Origin: Phascolomyces articulosus
Lineage: Eukaryota > Mucoromycota > Mucoromycetes > Mucorales > Lichtheimiaceae
Direction of reading: 5' to 3'
Length of the DNA stretch: 64,000 nt
Assembly (NCBI GenBank): GCA_025677815.1
Contig: JAIXMP010000043.1
Location: forward strand, 186,001 to 250,000
Positions 52,690 to 63,978 of this stretch are shown here, in pieces. The notes under the pieces were generated by a model. It made no database searches and had not been told where the DNA came from. It saw nothing but the letters and a program-made list of their open reading frames with translations. Each line of letters opens with the position of its first letter. The stretch's first letter is position 1. The translations under genes were made by a program, and so were the position numbers.

Positions 52690-52990
52690 AATATGGTGAA
52701 ATCGGGAGATTCAAATGATGTCCAAGATGATGAAAATGAACAACAGTAAAAAGTTTGATAGTTGATAAAAAGAAACAATATCCAAATTTGCCTTTGGGTT
52801 GACACCAAAAAAATGACCAATCGGTTACAGAGTTACAAATTCGACTTTTTTGATTGGAAAGAAATTTAGGCAAAGTTGGTAAGGTACCGTGGAATATACG
52901 AAAGAAAATATTCCTGGCTGGATAATCCATTGAACTATTCCAAAACTGAGAAAACTTAATTGCTATTGTTTCTATTGATTGCTTATCCAA
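52690..52990 (-). pseudogene. LINE-type reverse-transcriptase C-terminal relic
   Basis: A 100-codon minus-strand frame reads FSQFWNSSMDYPARNIFFRI, FHGTLPTLPKFLSNQKSRIC and SVTDWSFFWCQPKGKFGYCF. The order W/aromatic - ARN - aromatic - R..H..LPT - ...C...D..FF.C is like the segment after the reverse transcriptase in fungal non-LTR elements (compare ARNVWYR.LH..LPT types). Key Cys/His residues are partly lost, and no reverse-transcriptase catalytic motif lies next to it. It is a short dead fragment. Confidence 0.4.
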
Positions 52991-54492
52991 GAGATGTCGA
53001 CGATAAACATTTGATTTGACGGTAAATTGGCAAGATGATTTTGGAATGGATCAACGTATCGAACAGATAAATGTTTGGTGTATTCAATTCAAATTTTGTA
53101 ACATAATAACCCAGTTTGAGTATTTCACAGATATCTACAAACTAAACAATGTTCATGGCCTGAACTGTCATGCGGACAGATTTTCTGAAGCCAAGCAGAC
53201 AAGAAATACCCTCCAAAAAACCCGTCAAATATCAATATAATGCAGCAAGACTGATAAAGTAAAGGTTGGTCAATGAACAATAAAAGTAGTATTTCAGATG
53301 AGACTGCTAGTACCCAAAACTAGATTATAACGACACCTTTAATGAAAAGCAACTGTGTAAGTAATAGGCAAAAGATGCGCATAATGATAAGGAGACTGTG
53401 GGAATGCAAGAACAGTATCTTTTTGGTAATAACTTTTATACTGTGCAATAGTCACAAGATTCAAATAAATCCCCTCCAGGTTCTCAAGTATGTGCTTTTC
53501 GGTGTAGCAACATAAATACAACGAAAATCATGTGTAAACTGAAATATGAGATCGTAAATAGGAACGAAAAAATCAAAAAAAAAAAAAAAAAAAAAACTCT
53601 TCCAGCACGGCCAAAAAAGGATGGGGAAGAATCTTAAGAGGGCAAACACAAAAAGAATCTGAAGCAAGACTATCACAAAAAAAATTGCACGTATTTACAA
53701 CACAAAGACGATCTGAACCAGAATCACTATATAATCGTTGTCTATATTCTATCTATAGCTAATATTACTTATTTCCGCTAATGATCATAAAAAAAACAGA
53801 GAAACGATAGCTTCCTTTAAAAGAGAACAGGATGAACCTATTTAATTCGCTGCAAGAGATAAACCTCTTTCTCATCCTTACCCTGTTTAACTGGTTTGGT
53901 ATTGTTCATGCACATGAGTTCACCTAATCCGTTTAATAAACACCTTCGTGCCTGCAAAAGATCATTATACCGAAGAATAGAAAGATAGAATTCATAAAAC
54001 TAAAACTGTATTCTTTATTCCTGTGAAATAGAAGAAGTACTGTATCGAGCGAAGTTAATTAATGACGAGAGAATACATTACAAGAACAATGCAATCGATA
54101 CCATCAGTTTTTATATAGTTTTGTAGAACGTACATTCAAATACCAATATGAATATATCGATATATTTTTGAAAGCTAACCACAGTCGTATGCCAACAAGG
54201 TCCACCGCAAAAAGAATATGGAGACGTATCTGATACGGATAATATGAGGAACATATAGAAGAGCTGATAGCCTGGATCAACATATTTACACAACTATATC
54301 CCAACCAACAGCTTAAATACCTATATGATTATCAGTGAGTACTATGGTATTATCATTTTTATAGCCATGCTAAAAATAGTATAATTATTACCATTATTGT
54401 TCTAAAAAATACTATTATCATTACAGTGGTGATGTGGATAATTAGCTTGATATATCTAAACTGAAGATTTCTAAAAAAAAACGACTATTGGT

Positions 54493-54668
54493 TGAATCAC
54501 TCGAAATTCGTATACTCTATCCCGCAAGAAGAGGCTACAATACTTTTCAAGATATCCAGCTGTAAAACCCATCGATGAAGCCATTAAAATCAGAGATGAG
54601 CTATTTCTTGGTGATGTACCCAGTAGCGTCGATTATGTCCATACTGCCCTGCAGGTTTCTCAGAACTG
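54493..54668 (+). pseudogene. coding-like relic next to LTR-like repeat
   Basis: An open frame without ATG reads RNSYTLSRKKRLQYFSRYPA, VKPIDEAIKIRDELFLGDVP and SSVDYVHTALQVSQN, then stops. The end of this frame runs into the dispersed repeat that also occurs at 36.65 kb. The composition is coding-like. Possibly it is the last codons of a mobile-element protein abutting its 3' region. No family recognised. Confidence 0.35.
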
Positions 54669-54760
54669 AGCCATGTGAACTGACAAGAGCAAGAAGCTAC
54701 AATTAGCGTGTACTCAATTAATTTCGTCCTTAATAAACTACATAATTTCAACGTAATAAA
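54645..54760 (+). repeat. dispersed repeat, LTR-like fragment (copy 2)
   Basis: It matches 36655-36772 in the same orientation: TGCCCTGCAGGTTTCTCAGA, GTGAACTGACAAGAGCAAGA, GTGTACTCAATTAATTTCGT and AATAAACTACATAATTTCAA. The two copies differ by scattered changes. Confidence 0.55.
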
Positions 54761-55062
54761 TAGCAATGTAATAAATGTATGGCTATCAATATCCGCCTAT
54801 GTATATTAATAAAAGTCAATACAATCATTTTCAATTAATAACTGTATATAAAGTAGTAATTGTGGTGATAATGGATGGTTATATTTGAGTGTACTGTATC
54901 TGTGGTGTCGATTATATAAATGATGAGCATGGTAATAAATATATTTATATATGATGGGATAAGAAAGTCAAGGAGAGAGAGATGGGCAAAATATAATAAA
55001 ATAACGTGGTCATTTTCTTTTTTATTGTTATACATTATGCAAAGTCGTATAATGGTAATTTA

Positions 55063-58000
55063 TTACGAATGAATACTCATCAACTCTTCAACTACTTGAC
55101 AGAGTCGTTCTACTGTATAATCCAATTTTCGGCCTCCATTCTGGCCCTCCACAACACCGCGCATTTGTTGAGGTGTCAAATCCAAAAAGCTTTCAATAAG
55201 GTCACCATCAATAAAATGAGAACTTTTATCTCTAATGTCATTGATGGCTATACTACGCCATCTATAAAATAAATATATAAAAATTAAAACAATGGTGAGT
55301 AAAAAAGAACCTTGCAAACGCACTCTTTTTTCTTCCCAAACAAATTAAATTAATACTCAACTCGTTATGATTCAAATCTCCCATACTGGGTATAATTTTG
55401 AGAAGATTATTTTGCATTTGCCACAAGAGTTTGAAATGGTCTGCTGAAAGATCAGCAATAACGCCAATGGTACCATGAGTTGTACAAAAGATCAATGAGG
55501 GTGCCACTGGTTTGTCATCGGAAGGATTGGCACCCAAAGATCCTATTCGGAAGCGCTGGATACGTTCACCAAAATGCCATTGACTTACAATCTCCAAATT
55601 ATTGTTGTTGTTTTCACTTTCTGTGTTTCGTTTGAATACAAGTAAATGTCCTGTTTCTTCGGCCGCTGCAATATAAAGATCATCACTAAGAGCTTCTACA
55701 GAAGTAATTTGTTTAGGTTGTGGATCTTGTGCTGCAAATTTCAATGTTTGTTTATGCGAATCGTATTGGATCGCTACCACTGAAGATAACATATCACCCG
55801 TGACAATTGTGTTGTTGTAGGTAGCAATGGATTGACTTATGGTGGGGACACGGAATGTACCTATAGATGCTAAATGACCTCGTCCACTCACTTCAAGTTC
55901 CCACCGGTATAAATGAATCTATTTTGTTTTTGTCAAGCATATTTAAAAAAAACAGTCAACATTATGCAACTTTGTTAATTATGAACCCATTCATTCCATT
56001 TCTCACTTACTGTTCCAGAAACACTGGCAAGTAATTTTCCTTGAAATGAACGTATATTTTCTACCATAGCTTCTGTTCTTGTTTGACTGACTAAATGTAA
56101 TGTTCGTTCTGGAGTGATTCGATAAACTAAAAGTCGACCATAACTTCCTCGTTCATATAAATCACTCATAACACCAGTGCCCAGCACATAGTATTCAATT
56201 CCATCGTTATCAAACACGATGCTTGTTAATGATAATATTCGTTCAAAGTTTTGTACATAGACTCGGTCAATAACTAAAAAAAGGATATAGATGAGTTCTT
56301 CTCCTTCGCACACTCGAAACCAAATGATAAAACGAAAAAGACATGTCATAGTTCACTTCGACTACCTTCACTACTTACTATTAAAATTCTGATCATCCCG
56401 AACCTCAAATGCACCCGTGGTTGTTTTTGCAGTTAATCGTGTAGCCGGTATTAATGAAGAAGTAACAATACCAAAAGTACGCGATGATTCTTGATAGGCA
56501 ATCCTTCGAGGTGTATCATTGGTGGGTATTTTTGTAATGTGTAATTTTTGAATTTCTTCCATTTGTCCAATAATCAGACCCTCTTTAGTTGTTAATGCTA
56601 CTGCATCTGGGAATGAAAGACTATTAAATGATGTTGCACAACGAACATCCTATAGAATAGAAAATAAGGTTTATAAATGCAAATGCTTCTTTTGCTATAG
56701 TTTTTTTTTTTTTTTGAAATCGTTTCTTTCAATCAATTACCTTCAGATTGACATTAGAATAAATGAGCTTTTGATTTCGACTATGAATGACACTAGGTTT
56801 ATCCGAGGCTGCGAAAACATGCATGGTGCCATTGGATGAAAAGGTGCCAAGTGAAATCGGCATTTTACCTAAAAAGGATCGCTTTTCATCCGAAAGTTGT
56901 CCTTCTTTCAATTTGTAATTATAAAACTGACCATCCCCTAATAAAATAATAACATATTTTATCAATAACGATACAATTTTTTATTTTGGTGGCATGGGAG
57001 AAGAATATCAATACTTACCCAATGCAACGAGAAGATAAGAAATATCTTCAAACTTTGCCATGAGAATAGATCGTGGCATGATGGTGCCTGTTAATGTTTC
57101 TTCAGCAATCACTTCCATTGTTGGTAATGATAATAGTCGAACACCAATTTGTCGCCAAACACCGACAGCGACAACCGATGATTCGTAGGTAGAATCCAAT
57201 GGAGTAATATCAATACAAGATATTTCTTGATCTAATTGAGTCGCTCTAATAATTATGTATATTTGTAAGAGTTGGATACAATAAAAAACAGTGACCTTCT
57301 ATTGGCTATTTCTGATATATCCATAATAAACACTCCCACCACATTCAATAGAAATTAAAAATACCCAGTTTGTAATAATCGATCCTCTTGAATTTGAAGT
57401 GCATAAAGACGACCATGACCTGTAGAAACAACGCATTGCGAAGGGTTGATACTTGCTACTGTGATTTGTGTTGTCATTGATGTATCATTATGAGGCGGTG
57501 GCACCCATTCATCCAGCAAATGATTTTCGATACCACATATCATTAATCGTACACTATAATCTGTCACTTGAATCACTCGATTTCCAATAGCATTCCCTGC
57601 AGCAAGTGTTCGATGATTCAAAGCAAATCCAGAATATGAAGATAGCTCACTCATTTCGTCTCCTCGTAGTTGTAATAATCGTGTTTGATTGATAAATGAA
57701 AATACAAGTATATCATCATGTCTGTATTTGTTCTATATTAGAATATATGCCTCTCTTGTTTTTTTTAGAAGAAGGAGATAAAGAAAACATTACTTTGAAT
57801 TAAAAGAAGGTCGAAGTGCCCAAATACCCTTGACGCCAGTAATTTCAATAGTTGCTAATTCGTTTAATCCAACACCATTCCGAATGATTCGTAATGAGCT
57901 ATCACGACCTACCCCTGAACATGTAATCAATTGACCTTGTCCCTATATAAGTGTAATTTTACTTAGAAACAATAGTGCCCAAAATATCTCGTGTATTTAT

Positions 58001-58922
58001 GTTGATATGCTTACTTGTTTATCCAGATCAGCAATACAGAAATCTGTGATAGGGCCAATATTTGGGAATTCTTCAATGACTTCAATTACATCACGTTCGG
58101 GTGTTCGACGGGCTATATCCAAGTGAATCAGTTGTGAATCACCTGTTGTTGAACCAATAAATACTACATCGTTATCAAGATAGGCAAGACAAGAGGGGGT
58201 TGAAATCTATTACCGTAAGTACCATTGATAAATAAATAAAAATGACCACAATCAATCTCATGTTTTGAATTTTGGTTGTTGTTGTTGTACCCTTCTTTTC
58301 CGATTTCTCGTCTTTATAATTTACCTTTCCCAAGGATGAGAATTTTAATCGTTCTACCGTATTAGGTTCAGTTTCTGAAAGTGTTAATTGTAATAAATGA
58401 AGTGTGCCTTGTGCTTGATCACCCAGTAAAATTCGTGTTCCTTCTTTGTCCATCACTGTGTAACTGTTAACATGATTCCAATTAGAAATCTCCTCACACA
58501 TATACATGTTGGGTTTGATAATTCATTTATATTTATATGTTTCAAATTACCAGTTAATAGAGCATTTGTTGATTCCCAACCCACGAGGCGATTTTCCAAG
58601 TTTTAAGAAATGTACGGATGCTTCACCTACTAATAAGGCGCCACCCAAGGGAGCTGGTAATGGAACTAAAAAGTGGTCATTCCAGCTTGATGGGAATTCT
58701 TCAATCATTTCATCTTTGGGTATAAATTCGCGTGTCGTAGGATCTAATTCAAAGGCGCGGACATGTCGCATTTCATCATCGGGATCATCATATAATATGG
58801 CCAGTGTTGGTACTTTTGTATCTTGTAAAAAAGTCATGGATATTAATTTATTTCCTCCTAATCTAAATCAAGCATGGCAATCAATATTTATTGGTTTTCC
58901 TCATCATGATTGGTAATTATTC

Positions 58923-58953
<31 letters not shown>

Positions 58954-59321
58954 AAATTGATTTGTTGCTGTTGCTGTTGTCGTTGATTTTTATTTCGACG
59001 TGATTCTTTGGATAATTTTAATGAACTGCGTCGACCATGTGCCGGTGTAGTATTTGAACGTTGGGAAAATGCTTCAGAAGTTGATATAGCGATCATAGAT
59101 TCATTTAATGCTGTAGCAAAGTATTTGCATGTTGGATCAAGCATTCCAAAAATATCTTGTGAAATTGCATAAGGTGAACCTGTGGGTCCAATTTCTCCAC
59201 TTGCTTCAGATATGATCTGCTGTGTTTTCTCGGAATAGGTCAATATACAATACGTCAATCGTGCCGTTAAAACAAATAATGATGCTTTATCACGGTTCTA
59301 ATATATCGATAATATCGTTCG

Positions 59322-59353
<32 letters not shown>

Positions 59354-59769
59354 AAAGAAAAAAAAAACTATGAGCATTCCGCTGATTATAAAAAATCGTT
59401 CAATTGATCCATCTTTCTTTTTAGTAGTTTCCTCCGGAAAAGATTTCGACATTACTTCGGGTTGGTATAGATCAAGTGCTTTTATTGTTCCATGAATACT
59501 AAATTCTAAGGTTGGTTTTAATCCATCAGGTGTTAAGGTGTAGATCTCGATCCGTGTTCCTTTGCTGGACGCGAAAAAAAAAAAAAAAAAAAAAAGAGAG
59601 ACGGTTAAGAGTGATATATACACGGTTTTTCTCCATGATAAAATAAAAAGTTAATAGTTTATTACCCTAATATAAGGTTCATTTCATCATTGGCAGTAAA
59701 TGAACATTTTACAGAATATTGTGTTGCAGTAGGCTTCTGTGCTGTCACCACATATTTATAAAAAGTCAT
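55063..59769 (-). CDS. DDB1: DNA damage-binding protein 1 (DDB1), CUL4 adaptor
   Basis: Fourteen exons give 1140 aa, the same length as human DDB1: 59666-59769, 59456-59564, 58951-59297, 58551-58862, 58325-58463, 58015-58206, 57794-57942, 57365-57721, 57019-57245, 56741-56937, 56379-56649, 56011-56273, 55362-55918 and 55063-55261. It starts [13 protein letters not shown], continues with [68 protein letters not shown] and [15 protein letters not shown], and ends [20 protein letters not shown]. These match the MMS1-N and CPSF-A beta-propellers throughout. DDB1 links the CUL4-RING ligase to WD40 substrate receptors in repair, replication and chromatin regulation. A Gln-rich, basic insert ([17 protein letters not shown]) sits near residue 185. 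The intron before exon 14 uses an unusual GTTGAG donor. Intron 2 contains a 30-nt A run. Confidence 0.95.
59322..59351 (+). repeat. 30-nt A homopolymer inside a DDB1 intron
   Basis: Thirty consecutive A (T on the coding strand) lie in intron 2 of DDB1, forming an extended pyrimidine stretch about 25 nt before the TTAG acceptor. Confidence 0.85.
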
Positions 59770-60947
59770 GACACAAATATATAGAACTGTGCTTTTGTAT
59801 AAAGAGGTTAAAAAAAAGAAAATTGTAATTTAAAATTAATGTCGTGTCGTCTTTTCTTCCCCTTTAGTTTTTTACCTGGCACTATATCGGTTGAATGTTC
59901 ACCCGCCAATCAAATTGTACCGTGTTTGCTTGTCGCACTACCTCCTAAGTAGAAAGTCGTTTCTTTATTTATCCTTTAACCATGTCAGCATATTATATAA
60001 GTCAAGTACAACACGTTGAATAGAAAGCATATAAATATTTCTACTTAAAATTTGGAGCTACCTTATATATTAATAATGCAATTTTTTGCATGGTAACGTC
60101 CTACTGCAATCTACTGCTCTGTAAGAACTGTGTGTAACTTTCTTTTATTATGTAACAGAAGAACTGTCATGGTACATGTATATCAAGGTCAGAAACCGTT
60201 CATTATCGACTACAAAAAGTATTATATAAGCAATACGCTTACTTTAATAAACCTTAAATTCGATTGGTACATATGATAGAGCATCCTTTTAGATATAATA
60301 TGTACAAACACCAAACTACTTGGAGCAACAATACCTCTACTAATCAAGTAAATGACCCGTCAGAATACATTAATAACTTACAGTAAATTTCCAATTTAAC
60401 GCCACACAAGTACGTCATTATGGCCTATCGTTATTCTATAGTAACTACTCATATATCGTCTTTTCACTGAGGTCTTCGTTTTGATAATATTTTATACTAA
60501 AAGCACTTGTCGATTTATGCTCAGAAGAAAATATTCTTATCAATCATTACAACGTTCATATGTATAAAGACGACGATCTAGCGAGCAGCTTGCCGTACTG
60601 GTGCTCATTAAAAGATATTATGAAAAATGCAGATGGAGGTTTCAAGTCTTAAATTTTGGAAGTGTGCTTTTGTTGACCCCACTTTTTTATAATTACGTTC
60701 ATATAAATATTTACTTTCTTGACTACTGGTATATTTGATTCATACTCAATGCCAAAGAACAAACCTGCGGCAAAAGTTTAAAAACACTTTACCACCTGTA
60801 AATTTGACATTCCTCACAATAGAACAATATCGCTTTTTTCCAGGTGAAACAGGCTTGAAGATTGGATCATTGGATAGTATCGAGATCTTTTTGAAAACGC
60901 TGCTTCTATAAACACCATTAAAGCAACATATATAATGATTTGACTTG

Positions 60948-61125
60948 CACTACAAAAAGTATGGCTATTCAGACCGAACAGGTCTCTGAACAGCTCTGAA
61001 TAGATCTTAATTTTTTAACTAAAATGTAATATTTTATTCTTAAACCTGAACAGCTCTGAAGAGTTCTGAACGATGGTGGCTATTTAGAGCTGTTCAGTCT
61101 GAGCAGATACACTATTTTTGCAGTG
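60948..61125. mobile_element. CACTA-type MITE, about 178 bp
   Basis: The left end is CACTACAAAAAGTATGGCTA. The right end, read on the other strand, is CACTGCAAAAATAGTGTATC. Both continue into similar sequence (TTCAGACCGAACAGGTCT versus CTCAGACTGAACAGCTCT). Inside, the unit CTGAACAGCTCTGAA occurs twice, as subterminal repeats do. TTG flanks both sides, fitting the 3-bp target duplication of CACTA/EnSpm elements, whose ends start CACTA. No coding capacity, so non-autonomous. Confidence 0.65.
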
Positions 61126-61819
61126 TTGGATAAGCGGTCAAGATTTACTCGAGAAGTAAAAACTTAATTAAATAAGTCAAAGAGGTAAAGACTCCTGTAG
61201 AATTTTCAGGGTCCGTTGATAGATAATATTGAATATAATGAGCACTGGCATCTTTGTTGATATACATGTGTAGATTTCAAGCCCAACCAATTACATCAAA
61301 AGCCAACTTATGTTATCAAAGGTGATAACTTAGGTATAGTTGGGGGTGTTTACAAAAATGTCACTATAAATCAAAATAGAAAACGTACACCCGATTATAG
61401 TAAGTCTTGTTGATTACGGGTTTGTGATTTGGTATGGTTTTGAACCTCTGAGCTAATAACTCTAAATACCAAACATTCCATGCAATTGGGTTATCTCCAC
61501 AAGCAGTAAAACGACAGGTACTCTTGATGGCCAGGAAATATGAATATTTGAGAGTGGGGAAATGAAGGGAGGGACATCTGTTTTCCATATTACTTTGAGG
61601 CTATATCAGCTTTAACTTACATTACTATTTTTAAAATATAGCGACCCATTCAACACGAGGATATTGTTGCTAATTTTGATGATGGTAGCGAAAAAATAGA
61701 AGAAGAAGAGCTAACAATGAAAAGGGTGAAAGATAAACGTGTTGGTAATTTCATACATGGGATATCCATTCTTATCTTCCTTTTTTTGTAGGAGGAGAGT
61801 ACATTAATCGAGTATCACA

Positions 61820-62708
61820 ATTTTGTTTGTCATAAACGAAGAACCTTCATATAAAATTACCTTCAAAACGCCAAGATCAATTCGGACTCCATTACAGCAC
61901 TGGAATGTCAATGGCTTGGACTTTATAGCTGTCTTGATGGAATACCGCGCAAGATCTATTCGTCTTGCAAATATGAATAACAACATCTCGGACAAGAGTG
62001 CTCTCACTCAGCAACATTTTCGTTATGATACCTCAGCAAAAAAAAAACCATGTTTACATTTATTCTTGAAGGAATTTCACAACAGTCTAGTGAAAACGTA
62101 CAAATCCAATCAAGGCTATCAATTATTACCTTCATTATCAAGGCCATGGTGCTCATCATTCGATGAACTTATTGTTTCGAACCACAAGTTCCCTGCACTA
62201 AAACTAATAATATTGTCACGTGACTTTACTATCGAAGCCGACTCAATCCATCGTACAACAACAGGAACAACAATGACGATAGTGAAGAAAATGAAGATGA
62301 TAATGAAGAATATGACGATTTACAGCGCTTCGCCCAACTACTTCAACAAATTTTATTACTGTAGACCCCCACTTTTTGCAGATGCGTTTTTGCTCAAAAA
62401 AAAAAAACCTGTAAAAAGTGGGGCTCACTGTATGCCCGTCAAAAATGAATATTCGAGATGGAGAAAGCCATCTGATGAACGATCCACACAGTTTATTAGC
62501 GGATTACATGGGCGTTTTGGCAATCGAAGTCAAGCCACCTATGAAGATTTCCAGTGGACAGTTACAACCAGATTTTGTAAAGGCAGGAAAGGAAATGAAG
62601 GATATGCTTGATAATCTGATGGATGCTGTTATACATGATGGAATAGTGGGAGGCTTTGTAGTAGAAGGATATATATCCGGGTCACTTTTTTTCGAAATGA
62701 AAAGGTGA
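61820..62708 (+). pseudogene. decayed gene, PD-(D/E)XK-nuclease-like fragment
   Basis: Coding-like pieces in changing frames: RTPLQHWNVNGLDFIAVLME (from about 61823), an acidic linker NNNDDSEENEDDNEEYDDLQ followed by RFAQLLQQIL (about 62260-62355), and a final 90-codon frame with NDPHSLLADYMGVLAIEVKP, KAGKEMKDMLDNLMDAVIHD and GIVGGFVVEGY. The IEVKPP block fits the ExK half of a PD-(D/E)XK nuclease core, and the order IEVKPP - KxGKEMK - GxxVEGY recalls a large uncharacterised Mucorales family. A 72-bp inverted-repeat element (62359-62430) splits it. It is not functional as it stands. Confidence 0.45.
62359..62430. mobile_element. 72-bp TA-flanked inverted-repeat element
   Basis: The left end is CTGTAGACCCCCACTTTTTG then CAG. 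The right end, on the other strand, is CAGTGAGCCCCACTTTTTAC then AG. The arms share AG-CCCCACTTTTT-CAG and flank an A-rich centre. TA dinucleotides sit on both sides, as after insertion of a Tc1/mariner/pogo-type element. It is too short to code for anything and is inserted within decayed coding sequence. Confidence 0.6.
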
Positions 62709-63038
62709 AATTCATGCAGTCTGGATTCCCAGGTTGCCAATCAAAAAATGGCTTAATAAAAACATGTAATCTATATTTCCTTTCTTTCTTCTCAAATATA
62801 TTATAGCATACTATGTACATACAATGACACTATTTATCAAAGCGCTTGTATATATTATATATATCAAATTTTTGTATTTTCCATAAATCTATCACTTCAA
62901 GATCGAGTACCTCATTGTGTAACGTAAAATGGACAACAGCGATGCTTCTCCTGTAAACACGTTATATGTAAAAACTTGTTTCTCCTTCCGCAAAAAAAAA
63001 AAAAAAAACTTTCTCTTTCTCTTCCACCTAATTTCACC

Positions 63039-63536
63039 ATGGAAACTACCACTGTCAGTAACGCAAGCTCTATTGCACTCGAATCCATTGGAAAAATCTA
63101 TATCTTTTGTTATGAACAATTACGACAGGTCAATGTCCCTGTCCCACCCCCTGAATATATTCAGCAAACAATATTTGGTCTTTTAAGTACTTTATACAGT
63201 TTTGCGCCTCCAGCCTTACAGCAACTTTTCAAAACATTAGCAGAGTTACCCATCCAAGCCAACATTGTGCCTGTTCTTTTAGCATTGGCTGCTCTTTACG
63301 TGATTTATAGTGTCATCTCGGCTTTGGTTCGTTCAGTAGTACGTGTAGTCCTTGGGTTTATTCGTTTTTCGTTGATTGTGGCAGCTATTGCCTGTGTGGT
63401 GGCCATGCTACAACAGTACTATGATATTCCATTTTTACAAAATACCTTGGGTCAATACATGCAACCACACGATCAACAACATCCACCATTATTTACACAA
63501 CAACAGCAGCAGCAACAATACGCTTATCCAGCTTAA
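63039..63536 (+). CDS. Apq12-like nuclear envelope/ER membrane protein
   Basis: A single exon of 165 aa if started at METTTVSNASSIALESIGKI. The frame is open further upstream, but that part is poly-Lys from an A run and is probably UTR. A long hydrophobic region (about 84-130) reads NIVPVLLALAALYVIYSVIS then VVLGFIRFSLIVAAIACVVA, two adjacent membrane helices joined by a short basic turn (RSVVR). This is the layout of Apq12, a small protein of the nuclear envelope and ER needed for nuclear pore assembly and membrane fluidity in yeast. The C-terminus is Gln-rich (FTQQQQQQQYAYPA). Assignment rests on topology and overall look, so moderate. Confidence 0.6.
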   Translation: METTTVSNASSIALESIGKIYIFCYEQLRQVNVPVPPPEYIQQTIFGLLSTLYSFAPPALQQLFKTLAELPIQANIVPVLLALAALYVIYSVISALVRSVVRVVLGFIRFSLIVAAIACVVAMLQQYYDIPFLQNTLGQYMQPHDQQHPPLFTQQQQQQQYAYPA

Positions 63537-63740
63537 TGAATTGTTATTATTCCATCCTTTGCCTTATTGGCGAAAAAAATGTTATAAGCTTTGTGTTTCT
63601 TTTTTTGACTGTACATTTGTATAAAACAACAACCATCGCCCCCCCCAAAAAAAAAGCATGTATATCCCTCCCTTCATTACATCATTATATATAAATACAA
63701 TCCAAATTCTTAAAAAAAAAAGCATTGTGAGATTATTTTT

Positions 63741-63978
63741 TTATTTGTATTCAAACAATTCATCGTCTAACGAATTTTCATACTCTAATGATTTCTTTAT
63801 ATAAAAGCACATGTACCTAAAAAAAACCAAATAAAAAAAAGGATCCATATATAAATATCAATACGTTATGTCATTTTCTATTTCTTATTATTGAATGATA
63901 ATGATGAACTTACGCTTTACTATCCAAAACATCTTTTTGAAATGTCGTAGTAACATTATGATCTTCAAATTTAAACCA
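63741..63978 (-). CDS. Ubiquitin-specific protease C-terminus (partial)
   Basis: Two exons are visible (63914-63978, 63741-63816). They read WFKFEDHNVTTTFQKDVLDS then KAYMCFYIKKSLEYENSLDD and ELFEYK, then stop. W[FY]KFxDxxV followed by AYxxFYIK is the standard end of the USP/UCH catalytic domain, where the substrate-binding beta strands finish. The catalytic Cys and His boxes lie beyond the right edge. The gene is convergent with the Apq12-like gene. Which USP it is cannot be told from this piece. Confidence 0.75.

Larger units (their letters stand above)
51997..55062. other. gene-poor spacer with retroelement relics
   Basis: About 3 kb between the start of the BRAP2-like gene and the end of DDB1. 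It holds a LINE-like remnant (52690-52990) and a dispersed LTR-like repeat with an adjacent coding relic (about 54493-54760). Otherwise AT-rich DNA without recognisable genes. Confidence 0.5.
59770..63038. other. 3.3-kb spacer with MITE-like elements and a decayed gene
   Basis: Between DDB1 (minus) and the Apq12-like gene (plus). It contains a CACTA-type MITE (60948-61125), a short unidentified minus-strand frame (61364-61588, starting MENRCPSLHFPTLKYSYFLA) and a decayed gene carrying a 72-bp inverted-repeat insertion (61820-62708). The rest is AT-rich. Confidence 0.5.

Noticed and set aside
59383..59455. Continuation of DDB1 exon 2 through [20 protein letters not shown]
   Set aside because: Splicing at GTAATG after CCCGAA gives LYQPE joined to [13 protein letters not shown], which matches DDB1. 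Reading through has no usable donor.
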